From: Amoebophrya sp. A120
Taxonomy: Eukaryota; Sar; Dinophyceae; Syndiniales; Amoebophryaceae
Reading direction: 5' to 3'
NCBI GenBank assembly: GCA_905178155.1
Contig: CAJINV010000004.1
Span: 6,011,923-6,075,922 of the forward strand
Length of the DNA: 64,000 nt
The notes under the pieces were generated by a model. It saw only the letters and a list, made by a program, of their open reading frames with translations, had not been told where the DNA came from and did not search any database. The position numbers were made by a program, and so were the translations under genes. Of this stretch, positions 9,415-21,400 are shown one piece after another. How positions within the stretch are numbered: the first letter of the stretch is position 1; each line of letters starts with the position of its first letter.

Positions 9415-12269
9415 CTACGCGATAGTATCGGGGTCGACTCCCTTCCAGGTCAGGCGCTGCGTGCCGCTCTTCCCGATGCTGTCGAGTTTGGCCATCTCGG
9501 CTGCTGTCAGCGTCCACTGGAACAGGTCGGCGTTCTCCCGCATGCGCTCCGGGTTCTGGCTCTTGGGCAGCACCATGCAGTCCTTCTGCAGTGCCCAGCG
9601 AAACAGCACCTGCGCCGGCGTTTTCTTGGCGGACTTTGCGACTTCCTTAACCGTCGCGTGCAGGGTCAAGCTGTTCTGCGCATCCTTAGAGACACGGTCG
9701 CTGCCCCCAAGGGAGGCGAAAGCCTGGACAAGGATGCCCTGCTCGCGGCAAAAGGCGCGGAGCTTGTCCTGGGGGAGCAGGGGGTGGCATTCGAACTGGT
9801 TCACCATGGGCGGGATCAGGGCCCCCTCTGTAATCTCCTGCAGTTGCCGCTCGCTAAAGTTGCACACGCCAATCACCTTGATGATATTTTTTTTTTGGAT
9901 CTTCATTTACATTTCTACATATTCAGGCTCACAAGGCGCTAAGAACTCAAGTGACACCAGAAAGAAAAAGATGCCCCGTGCGTCTCCTACAATAAAGGTC
10001 GAATAAGTACATCATCTTCGCGATCAAAGCCATCTCCAAGCGTGCGAGAAAGAAAAACTATGTAACACCCGCACCCAGGGACAGCAAATGCGATGATAGC
10101 TACTTTATGCATTCTACTTTGTTATTGTTTCAAGTTCATAGGCTGACTAATCAATTATATTACCTCCACGCGGCCGTCGATCCACAGGTCTTCCATGGCC
10201 CGCCACGTTTCCCGCCGTGTGAGCGTCCCCTGCCAATCTTTGGGCAGAGTTTCGCCGCGCTTCAAAGGCCAGCCGGACTTGCAACCCGGATGGTGGATCA
10301 GGTAGCAGCCGAGGGGGGCGCGCTGCACCCACTGCCCTTTGCCCGCCTTCTCCAAAAGCCCCAGACTCTTGCAGCTTTCGTTCAAATATGCACTGGGCAA
10401 AAGTATTGCATCGCGTTTGTCCTCTTTGTACTACACTAGAAATAGCACAAGTAGCATGCACCTTTATTGTTTGAGTTTATTTCATGCTGCGGATTCACGT
10501 AAAGCAACTCGAATTATCTTGTCAGGAGCCTGCAATTTATTGATACGATAAGCACGCGGGCCATGAGTAGCATACTTTTGCAATGCGTACGAAGCTGTCC
10601 ATGGTGCCCTTGTAGCCGTGCTTGCTCTGCCACTGTTTTGTCTGCAGGAAGAGATGCTCCATTGGCTTCCGGTAGACCTTCACGGTGTGCTCCCTCTTTG
10701 AAGCGTCAGTCTCGGCGCGATTGTACGGCGCGACCTTTGTGAGTCGTGGGAAGATGTTCTTTATGTGAAAAGCAAAATCATGATTCGCGCCACACACATC
10801 AACATTGCAGAAGATGAAGATCTACCATAGATGAGTTGCGATTCCAATTCCACTGACCCATGCCAGAAGTTTTCATTTCCTAGGTTTTCTTCGTAACACA
10901 TGTAAGACGGGTAAGTACCTTGAATCCCTCTTGCTCCCGTCCCTTGCTCCTCCCCTCTTCCACGTCCTGCATAGCTTTTGCGGATGCCGCTGCCTATTCC
11001 GTGCAAAAACGTCCCCACCCCAGATGAGTCAACACGATGAAAATAAATCACTGCTAGACAAGTCAACAAGCTTTGGTTGATTGCTGTGCGCGACAAGATT
11101 GGGCTCGCAGTGTTGTTTTGCAAGTAATTATAGGTTTTTTTAGCTAGAGCAGACCATCACAAATTTCAAAACATCACTTCTCATGGGATTCCGCATGAGA
11201 AGCAGAAGCTTTAGTTTTCGTTTCATTTCATTTCTCCACATTCGACCTTGCATCACAACTCTGCGAAGATGGACGCGTTTTTACACGGGATACTGCGCCG
11301 ACAGCCTTCAGCGCCTTCTCGTTGCCGTAGATGACAGCGGTGTCCACACCCTGAAAAATGCCTCCACTTGACGATATGCATCGCAAAAGAATTTCGTATC
11401 GGTATGCAATACAGATTGACATTGATGTATTTAATACAAGTTGAAGTTTTATCTTCCAAGAGAGAAAATCGAATTTGTCATGCAGTTACAAGTAAAGGAG
11501 TAGATCTATCATGCAAGATCGGCACTTATACGCGAGCGATACAACTGTTGCACAGGATAGACGAAGACGCAACCGCGTTCGTCTTCTTCTTCGCCGGCTC
11601 GACGTCGCTGGTCACTAGCGGCGCCAGCTGTTCCGGAGACAGTTTGTAGGTCCCGAAAAACGACACAGGAAAGTCGACTCCGGCAATAGTTGACGTGCCG
11701 CAACTATCTCCCGTGCCTTTTCTGCAGGTCTGGGCAGCTGCATCAAACATCGCTGACCCGATCCGGATACGCGCTGTTTTCGGACACAGTGGTGGCTCCT
11801 GCGGGTTCTTTATTCGCCTTTCGTTCTCGGAGTCGAGATATTTGGTCAAAAAACCCTCTGGCAGGGCGGAGCGGAGATAAATTGAGTCGCGGGCGGAGCC
11901 GAGATTTTTATTATCCGACTTCTTGGACTGTCCGCGAAGTAGTAGTTCCTGGCGCTCGCGTTCCGTCGTCAAAAATGCGGCCGCATCGTCCTCGCCGAGG
12001 ACGGGCTTCTTGTTGCTTGTCGTGTTTTTCTTATCGTTTTTCTTGTTCTTCTTAACGTTCTTCGATGAAGAAGACGCCGCTGCTGTCGTGCCAGTCGTGG
12101 CTGCAGGGAGAGTGGACTGCTTTGATTTATTTCCAGCTTGTTTTGCCACGCTTTTCTCCTTGGCATCTGCTGCGGGCTTTTTCACTCCGGGCGGAGGTGC
12201 CGCAGAGTTTGTCGTCGCTTTTGGCGCTGGCATCTTCTTGGTCAACAAGTTGTTTATCTTTATTCTCAT
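9415..12269 (-). CDS. Aldo-keto reductase (gene O)
   Basis: Exons: 12269-11560, 11374-11293, 10994-10919, 10758-10590, 10386-10164, 9876-9415. Three joins remove introners; two are ordinary GT-AG introns (10759-10918 and 9877-10163). The family's NAD(P)H-dependent carbonyl reduction is expected. The four catalytic residues are visible: Asp and Tyr in GVDTAVIYGNE, Lys in LFLQTKQW, and His in YLIHHPG. Further hallmarks are IGVCNFS and VLPKSQNPERMRENADLF. Before the barrel lies an extension of about 170 residues, rich in Lys, Ala and Ser, which is unusual for the family; it could be a targeting or disordered region. The ATG at 12269 is the first; another at 12233 (MPAPKAT) is equally possible. 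The substrate cannot be told. Confidence 0.92.
10387..10589. mobile_element. Introner, family F2 (203 bp)
   Basis: The ends are TATGCACTGGGCAAAAGTAT and GCATACTTTTGCAATGCGTA. The flanks TCAAA and CGAAG are a weak TSD. Removal joins GTMDS to ESCKSLGLL in frame within the reductase. Confidence 0.8.
10995..11292. mobile_element. Introner, F3-like (298 bp)
   Basis: It begins TATTCCGTGCAAAAACGTCC and ends with TTTTTACACGGGATA. TSDs are CTGCC and CTGCG. Removal joins EKALKAVGAA to ASAKAMQDVEE in frame. Confidence 0.8.
11375..11559. mobile_element. Introner, family F2 (185 bp)
   Basis: The ends are TATGCATCGCAAAAG and CTGTTGCACAGGATA, with TSD GACGA on both sides. Removal joins NAVASS to SSGGIFQGVDTAV in frame. 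Confidence 0.9.
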
Positions 12270-13395
12270 GCAAGGTTACTTCTTAAACTCAAGCCGACTT
12301 TCGAAGAATTTCTCTAGATCTACTGTACTAGTACTATTTCTATTCCGAAATAGAAGTCCTCATAAGGTCGCTTTTCTTGGCTCACCTACACTTTGCTGCC
12401 ACTTTCTGTCACGTTTAATTTCGCTCATTACCGTTGTGTGAAACTTACATACTAGAATTACTTTTGAACCCACCTAACACTCTATTCTCGTCGTCGAAGT
12501 ATGTGTAGTGGTCGAAGATGTAGATGACGAAACACGGTCGACCACAGACACGATTATATATTACATCCATATGCTGGGTTGGTTGAGAACTACCTTAGGT
12601 CGCTGGTTCAAATACGAAGACATACCTCTACCTAGGAGGTACTTCTACTTACTCCTGTTGTTTTCAACAGCAGTCATCAAATTATCGTCGTCAACATCGA
12701 AAAACGATCCACTTCTCCGACAAATAAACATAAAGCTAGTATAGGTTTGACCTTTTTTTTTTGCTTCGTGTGTGCAATGTTGAAAAATACGAGCTATCAG
12801 GCTGGCTAGCGAAAAACTTAAACTTCTACAGGATGCAACATCTGCATGCCGTAGTTTATCTTCGTGGTCGAAATGCTGTTGTGCGCCCGTTGAGAACACA
12901 CGACACAACTTCTTGAGGGACCACGTCATCGTGCGTCTGTGTGTCCTCTGTTGCAGTACTACTATCGCGGTGAAGAAGAGCGCATAGATGAAGCTTGATG
13001 CAAGCGAAAGGAGAAATCTGTTCGTTCTTCGAAGCAAGCAAAATCGTCTTGTTACGATTCGCTATTGTACTCCCGTTCCAGACGACCGTGACCCGACCGT
13101 CAGGTGGAGGTTCATTCAACAAGAACAAATATATCAAACTCGGCCGTAATAGTAGATCTTTGAAACGTAGAAGTTTTACTTCTACAGCTCCTACTGCCAA
13201 GTGCAAGCTTTATTTCCACCGCTCGAGGACGTTGCTGTAATATTGGATACTAAAAAACAGATCTTCATCCAACACGGTCCTCCTCGTGCATCGAATCGTA
13301 CAGAACAGCGGGAGAAAAAAGGCATGACTAGAAGTTGAGCTACAACAGAAGTATACTACTCTGTCGTTGAAGTAGACAATGTGTTGGTGGCATTA
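12270..13395. other. Intergenic, no confident gene
   Basis: A minus-strand open frame at about 12645-13037 starts with a hydrophobic stretch (LLSLASSFIYALFFTAIVVL), but it overlaps another frame at 12856-13206 and has no further support. No introner lies here, which fits an intergenic region. Confidence 0.4.
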
Positions 13396-14241
13396 TCAAG
13401 TCTCCATTTCTGTCAAGTGCGTAAGCAAATCCGACGCCGTTTCCCGCGTCGAGGATAGCAGTTCCTGCCCGGTGTCCGACGCGTTGGCTTTGGTCTGCAG
13501 CGGGTCGCACCGGTTGGCGACCACGTTTTCCGAGCCCACCGGCTTGCTGAACCGGTGGTCTTTAGGCACGTTCATGTGCGTGAACAACTTGTCCAACTTG
13601 GTCCAAAAACCGGCGCGCCGGCCCGCTGCGGCGACCAGCGCGTCGGCGTCGCGTTGGGCTTGTTCCGTCGCCAGCAGCGCCTTTCGGCTGATCGCCTCAA
13701 ACTGTTTGGTCAGGTGCTCCAGCTTCTTTGGTCCCACGGCGAGCGCCTGTTGCCGCGACACAAAGCTGGTTCTTCTATCGTTGTTGTTCATCCATGTGGA
13801 AGCTTGGTTCGGTCCCCGGTCAAGGTCAACATCGTGGTTGATGTCATTCTCATTCGTGGCCTGATTTGACCTTGTTATTGTTTTCATCCACGCCCAGCTT
13901 CGGCGTTTGTCCCTAGTACCGGAATATGTATGATCGAAAAACGCCGTCCAAGAAGCTGATGAAGATGGGGAGGATGGTACTGCGCCTTTCTGATGTTTTG
14001 TGCGCAACACCAGTTTTCCACCGCTAGTACCCACACGATCTGACGACAGCAAAACGCTAGCTCTATCTCGTCCGGACCAGTTGCCAAAGACCTCCTGGAA
14101 AGTACCAGGGTTGTTCGCCTTGTTGGTGCCAGAGAACGTACCATCTTCCAGAAAGCTGGTAACAGCTCCGACACTGTTTGCGGCTGCATGATGATGGCTC
14201 CCGTCAGTCGTTAGTCTCATGATTGAGGATGCTGCTGGCAT
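13396..14241 (-). CDS. Hypothetical protein, single exon (gene N)
   Basis: An open frame of 281 codons with an ATG start and no introner. The N-terminal half is Ser/Thr/Asn-rich and low in complexity. Residues about 165-215 form a likely amphipathic helix (LEHLTKQFEAISRKALLATE and following, with an AQRDADALVAAAG run). The C-terminus is polar. There is no signal peptide, membrane segment or motif I recognise. It lies in the same direction as its neighbours, between the aldo-keto reductase and gene M. It could also be an exon of a longer gene, since no promoter or poly(A) signal is obvious. Confidence 0.5.
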   Translation of the reverse strand: MPAASSIMRLTTDGSHHHAAANSVGAVTSFLEDGTFSGTNKANNPGTFQEVFGNWSGRDRASVLLSSDRVGTSGGKLVLRTKHQKGAVPSSPSSSASWTAFFDHTYSGTRDKRRSWAWMKTITRSNQATNENDINHDVDLDRGPNQASTWMNNNDRRTSFVSRQQALAVGPKKLEHLTKQFEAISRKALLATEQAQRDADALVAAAGRRAGFWTKLDKLFTHMNVPKDHRFSKPVGSENVVANRCDPLQTKANASDTGQELLSSTRETASDLLTHLTEMET

Positions 14242-15450
14242 TTCTTTTTCTTATACAACTCAAATCAAAATCTGACCGGATCGTATAAATTTTGTTGATG
14301 CCCTGGTCGTGTTAAATTCTAGCTATTATTCAACCCAAATTTGTTTTACTTGAACGCACGGTGTCGTCCTGAAGGCAGGACATGCATATCATGATCGCGG
14401 AGCGAAGACGTCACTGAAGACGAACTCGATTACTGCTCATTGATCTCTCTGGTGGTTTCTGCATCTTTCCAGCAACCCTCCCGCTCACCACGACTCGCCG
14501 GGCGGGGCCAACTACATCAAGCGACACTGTACTTCCCTCTTCGGTCGTCCTCGTGTGTCTCAAGTTTCAACACAACCGACGAAGAAGTAGTCACTCATGA
14601 TCAGATTTCTGAAGCGAAATGTAAATATTGTACATAAACATATGACCGAGAGACTGACACGACGGGCACGGGTTCCGGGCAAGAATAATTTCGACGAGGC
14701 AGTACCTAGTGGGGTCGCGGTGGCAGAGAAGACACAGAAAAATCAAACGCAAAGTTCGTCGGCCAACGGATCAAGTACGCCGTCCATCAATCATGTTGGA
14801 AAGAAACTGTAACAATTTCAAGTGCAATAGATACAGTACATTCGCATGATGGGCAACAAACCTTCTGCGGTCACTCACATGTGTGTGTTCGATTTTCCCG
14901 AGAAGTAGAGCATCAAAATGGTATACAAGTACTAGAGAAGTACCCAGATCTACAACTACATTTATGCTAGGACTTTTATATGCTTATGGGTACTTCACTT
15001 TGCTTGTTCAAAAACGTCATGATGCAATATGCGTTTATGAATATTTTTTACGAAGACGATAATGCGTAGCTGTCCGTCCTCACACTTAACTCATTGTCAG
15101 TATGGGGAAAATAAGAAAGGTATCGCGCTTCGTTTTTTGCCTCGAGAAAAAACGTTCGTCGACAAAGAAAATGGTATACAACATGGGTACTGCACTACTA
15201 CACTTAGTACGACTACGGATACACGGGAAACTTTTTTATCGAAAACCATTCAAGGGAAACTGTCCGAAATTCCTCTGTAGAATGCTGCGTGCAATCATCA
15301 GAGTACAACAATGCTAGCAACCTTGAAACTAAATCAATGAAAACATTGAAATCAAAAACAAATACAAAGAATTAAACTGCTGAAGAAGACGTTGCGCAGG
15401 TGCATCGACACGTAGCTACTGCCACGCTGTTCATCATGCCCTGGTCATCG
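14242..15450. other. Intergenic, nothing recognised
   Basis: AT-rich DNA between the 3' end of gene M and gene N. It holds only short open frames on both strands and no TIR or TSD pattern. Confidence 0.45.
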
Positions 15451-18400
15451 TCAAGGTCCTGCTCGTTGTTCCCCGGCGGAAGATACAACGAACCACTGCG
15501 GCGGCACCACGGGTGACTGCACGCCGGCCATGACCTTCGCGTAATTGGCCTATTACAGTGAAAAATGCCCCCCACCCCTGAAATTGCAAAAATTTGTGAT
15601 GCGAGGTTTCCAAGTGAAAACTTTTTGTCATGCATGAAAGGAGTATGAATCTTTCTGATGCAGAGTATAGACGTGTATCGCATCGCTTGCATGACAAGCG
15701 CCGCTCTTGCTGGGGTCTTTTGCAATACAAATTTTTGCTATTGTTCACGATTGGAAACCTGTGATGCTGATAGATGCAAGAGGGCGAGCGTTTCATTTGG
15801 AAAGGTTTGCAATACAAATGCTCCCAAGTTCGAGGGTGGGCGCATTTTTCATTGTAATATGGCCTGGATGTCGTTTAACCCGGCTTCAAACCGGTTTGCC
15901 ACGTTCGTCTGCATGAGTTTACTCCTTCCGCTCGCGTGGCCGCCGCGAAGGGTCGTGAGCCCGTGGAACGAATCCCCGCCGTCGCCGTCGCGAAAGAGCA
16001 GCGACTCCTGTCGGGCGTGATTCTTGTTGTACAATGTTGTCAATGGCGCCTCTCTACTATTTTGATGCGCGGGGGCCATCACCGGAGAGCAGCCCGGGGA
16101 AGGACTAGTTGCAGCTGCTACGGTGGTGCTCACGCGCGGGGGCTGGATCGTGTTGGTCAGGTTCGGCATATTACAACTACTGGCGCGGTTAATATTAAAA
16201 CTCATCATAGAAGTTCCGGAGGATGATGTCATCGAAAGCAAATTCGCGTTCAAAGTCGTGCCAAAATTCAATTTCGCCGTGGGAAGGACGTGGAAGGACT
16301 CTGTGCGGGGGAACGAGTTCGAATGCGCCGGCAGGTTAATATTCATCCTCCCGCGGGTTGCGGAAGCCGAACGGAGACCACGTTGCTGCTCGTCCTCGGG
16401 AATGGAAGTCGTGTTTTGAAGTTCAGCGTCGTGTTGTTCACGATTTTCATCACTGGAAGGAGCAATGAGCCCTGCACTCGATGTGGTCACCTTCGCAGGC
16501 GAGAGGCTGCGGGCCTGTTATGCGTCGATTGATCTTTATGTATTGGTTTAGTGAATCTGCAATATCTAAAAAGAACAACAATCCACCAGTTGAAGAAAAA
16601 AAAGAATCGAAATAGAAAATGAAAATGACATCAAACAGAAACAAACATAAACATTACTATAGCAGGTACGTTCAAAAAACTTCTCCCCGAAGGAGCTGCT
16701 CCTCCTCCCGCCGAGGGCATGACCCGTAATTCGAACCCATGCGTGCCCACCAGGGGCCGCGTGAACCCGCCCGGTGCGGGGTTCCACCGATTGATATGCA
16801 TTGCAAAAGTATCCTACTACGTAGAAATAGCACGACAAATTTTATCGCGAAGGAGAAAACGTAGAATTTGTAATGCTGATTTACCTAAAATAGGAGATTT
16901 GTCATGGTGCATCGCCGCAATTACTACGAGTACGACACTTGTGCACAGGATACGTGATGTTGCTTTGCGAATCCGTTTCTACCTGCGGCACCACCCGCCG
17001 CCGATCCCGCGGGGAGTCTAACGTACGCGGCGACATTAGAGACAGTGATGCTCCGTTCGTAGTAGAATCATCGGTAGTTGGTCGTGTCGGTGCTCCTCTA
17101 GCCTGTCGAGATGAAGACGACGAGTAATTATCATCCTGCTCCGCACGACCGGGTAGCAACTGTCGCGCAGCTAGTACACCAGCCGAAGTGGACGTCGGTG
17201 CGCCCCCGCGGAGGCTACGCACGCTCTCGCTGCGAAGGAAAGCGGGTGGGGGAGGGATTACAGGTGGTCCACCTGCTGCAGGGTTGAAATTATTCTGGCT
17301 ATTGTTGAATACCCCCGTGCTGGTCGTCGTGACCACCGCTGGGATCTTCGCTGGTACCCCCAAGGTCACCGGCGTGTTCACTGCAGTGAGCGGGTTGGCG
17401 AACACCGGAACGTTGAGTCTACGGGTCGTACTTGCTTGCGTCGCGGTCGTTGTTGCTGTGCCCATGATCAGCGGTGCTGTCGTGGTCTTGTTCAACATGT
17501 TGCCCGCGTAGCTTGCAGACGCGGAGATGAACTGTGGCTGCAAAATCTGGATCTCGATCTGGTTCGGTAACGCATTTTGTCGGGCTCCTACTTCTAAGCT
17601 CGTCGACACGTTGCTATTATTTTCAACAATCTTGCCAGAAGTACTATTTTTCGACGAGTCCGGGGTTCGATTTGGTCCTGCTGTGTTCTTCGACGCTGCC
17701 GGGCTGCGCAGTTGCTGCATGTGTTCGCTGGTGGTAAAGTTAATATGCGTTTGTTTCGACAAGCTACCGCCACCAGCATTTGCAGCACCTCCACTGACCG
17801 CACTATGAACATCTTCTTGCGGAGTCTCTCGCCCATCAACAAGCGGCAGTACTTCTTCCCCGGCCGCCCTCGCCGCGGCTTCATCACCTCCACGACCGCC
17901 CACCACGCCCCCCGGGGGCGCAGAGAGCAGCACCGGCTCCGGGCTTCTGCCCTTCCGTTTCACCGCTTCGTAGTCCACGGCGAGGGTTCTGCCCCGCGGC
18001 GTGACCTGGACGATGAAGTCTTCGAAATTTGACCGGTACTTCTCCAGCATACTCGGTTCCGTTTCTATCTCGCTCGCCCTGCGGTTCAGGAATTTCTTGG
18101 ATTATCAAAATGAACAATCCCCCCTCCCCATATTGAAACGGAAATTTCTGCTGCTGGATTTGTATACACAAATCAGCTCTGTCGCGCACTAGAGGACTGC
18201 AGGCCCATGTCGCGCCAATGAATGCAAAGAGGTTTTGGCCTAGTCGCTTAGCATGAGGAACGTCTATGCTGTAGGCCCAACAGCATTACAAACGACTTGC
18301 ATAGTGGCTCGGAGCCGATGCCGTCGCTTTCTTGCAAGACAGACACGATTTGTGGTCACAAATCCGCATCACAAATTCTCTGAGGCGTGCCATTTCGATA

Positions 18401-21400
18401 TGGGGAGGGGGGATTTTTCCTCACAATATGGATTCCACGCAGTTCTCGCGCTCCACCTTCAGTTCGAACTCCTTCCGTTGCTTCTCCAGCTTCTCGCACT
18501 CCTGCTGTTTCAACTTTTCCATGAATTTCCGTGTGTATTTCACGTTGTCCGCGTTGGTGTACAACGTCGTCTGCCGGTGCAACTTGACGCGCTGCAGCAT
18601 CTTGGCCGCCTTGTGGAACAAATCTTTCTTGAAGGCGTCGGACGTAAAAAACGCCACGTGGTTTTTCGCGTGCAGCTTGCAGCTCTGATGGACACTCGTG
18701 TTATAATTCCCCGTGGTGCTGTTCATGGTCGTCGTGGCCGCGTTAGTACTCACACTGCTCTCCATGTGCGCCACCACCACCTCCTGCTCCAGCGCCAACG
18801 CGTCGCCGGCGGAGGTGCGGGACAGCAGCTATCGCGAGGAAAAATGCCCCCACTCCCAAAGTTGCAAAAGATTGTGATGCGAAATTTCCAAATGAAAACT
18901 TCTTGTCATGCATGAACGGAGTATAATGAATCTTTCTGATGCAAATTCTAGGCGTGTTTCGCATCGCTTGCATGACAAGCGCCGCTCTTGCTGGGATCTT
19001 TTGCAATACAAATTTTTGCTATTCACGATCGGAAATCTGTGATGCTGATAGATGCAAGTAGAGGGCGAGTGTTTCATTTGGACAGGTTTGCAACACAAAT
19101 GCTTTAAAGTTCGCGGGTGGGGGCGTTTTTCATGGGAATAGCAGCTGGTAGGAATTCTTGTCGCTGTTGGAGGGGTACTTATCCTGTGCAAAAGTTTCGT
19201 ACGCGTACTAATTGCAAATATGCATGACAAATTTTCTTCTTAAGGCGAAACAGCATTACATATCTTCATTCTCATGCTGAGCTAATTTGTAATGCAATTC
19301 ATACTAGTACGATACTTTTGCAATGCATAGTACTTCCGGTCCAACAACTCTTGCACGAGGGAAGAAGTTGTCACCGGAGATGAACCAGAAGTGCTCATAA
19401 CTTGTTCATCTCGTTGTACTAGTCCGCTTGATTTAATACTTTTCCGCTCGTCGACGTTGGCACTTCCACCTTCTTGCAGAGAAATCGTCGAGACGAAACG
19501 GCTGTTCTCTGGGCTGGGGTCGCGAGATAAAATCTGGTCGCTGCTGGTGCTGCTGTGCCGGAGCAGCTCCTTCTTGACCGTCGTCGTGTACTCGTCGGCG
19601 GTCATGGTGATCCCGCCGATATTCACCGTCGGTTCCTCGTCACTGTCGTGGATTAGCAGAGAGTTCTGATCTATTTTTCCGGCACCAGCTTCAACAGGCG
19701 ACATGGTAGCTACAGAGTGGTTCTTGTCCTCCGCATGTTTCATTTCCCCCGCGCCGCGGCCGGTGTTAATATTATTAGCTTGTTCCACCCCGTGGTCCTC
19801 GCCGAGGTTTGTAATTCTGGTCACCTGTACGGGCGACTTGGAGATTTCCTTTACCCGTTCGGCGATCAATTTTTCGTGGAGCTCGTGCTGGAGCAGGGTT
19901 TCCTGCTGAAAATCCTGCAAAAAGTGCTTGTTTTCCTCCACAATGCGCCGCCACTCCTCCTTCTGCTCCTCCGACACGCCGGGCATGTAGAAGGGGCTGT
20001 CGCACTTCCGGAAATCGATTCCACCGTTGGAATCGTGCTGCTCCAGGTTTTTCGCCTTCTCCACATCGATCCCGACGGGGGGCACCAAAATCCCGCGCGA
20101 CTGCAAATACGCCCGCTCGTTGATCAGGCCCGCGCGGGCGTGGTGGCCCTGCGAGATCTATGAACTGCAAATAAAGTATCGTACTAGTAGAAATCGCATC
20201 ACAAATTTTGTCAGCATGACCACAAATCGATCTTGTAATGCAGATTTTTTGCCTAAAGGTTAATAATGCATGGTTGCAATTACTACGAGTACGACATCAC
20301 TTTTGCAGTTCATAAGATCACGGGCCGGTCGATTCTCGTAGTGGTCCGGGTGCTGGGCGACATGCTACGGGATGAAGGACCACCGATGTTGGTATAATTT
20401 GCGCCACTTCTACCTTTCCCTGTGGTGTAATCCGGCTGGTCGCGCAGCAAAGTGAGCGCGAACGCCGGCGATTGCCGGAACAGATCTTGCTCGCGTCGCT
20501 TCTGTTCGGCGAGTTTCTGCTCCTCCGCCCTCTTGCGCGCGGTCGCGTCGTCAAAGAACAGTGCGTGTTCCATCGTGTGCTCGTACCAATTCTTGTGGTT
20601 GCCGTGGTGCAGGCCGGTGTGCTCTACTACTACTTTGTGGTGATGACGGTGAGGATGATGGCTAGCAGTCGTTGTACTGTCAGTTGCTGCCCCGCCACGA
20701 CCAGCCCCGGATCGTGGTACAACTGCTCCGTCCACTCCGTGTATCTGCTGCAGCTCTTTCGAGTTCTTTCTCATCTGCTTCTCACCCGATATCGACAGCC
20801 CTTGTCCCACTGCCTCATCTCCCCTGCTGCACGAGGAGTGGTCCAACCTGCCCCTGGTTCCTTTCGAGATCAGCTGTTTCAATTTTTCGTCCTCTGGGCT
20901 CCGCTCCCGGGATCGGGAAGGGCCAAGCGACAAGGTTTGCTTGGAACCAAGTACAACACTGGGTGAAAATCCTGTGCCGTCGATCGTTTGTTTTGACAGT
21001 TGGATGATGTTGTCCTGCTGCATACTATGTTCCCGAGTAGAAGTACTTTCAAGACCCTCCTCGGGTTTCGCCTGCACCAGCTGAAGACCTCCACCACGCA
21101 CGGCTTCTTCGGCCGCCTTTTTGTCCGCGAAGGCCTTGTCCGCCGCCTCCTGCCGTTCGCGGACTAGCCGGTCGCACTCCTGCTTGATCAGAAGACCTTG
21201 GGCTTGCACCTGAAGATTGAACAATATCCGTATATTCAACTTTCAATTGTCGTTTTGGCTGCATACAGACGCAAAACTTTTCAATTTCATTTGTATGCAG
21301 TATACGACGAAAGTGAAGAAACAGGAACTACGGCGCACTGTGTGTATCTCAAGAACCGTCATCCAGCAAGAGGACCGAAAACAATCATCAGTAGTACGAC

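Noticed and set aside
16725-16750. GGTTCGAATTACGG resembling a tRNA T-arm
   Set aside because: No matching acceptor, D or anticodon arms; it lies in an exon of gene M.
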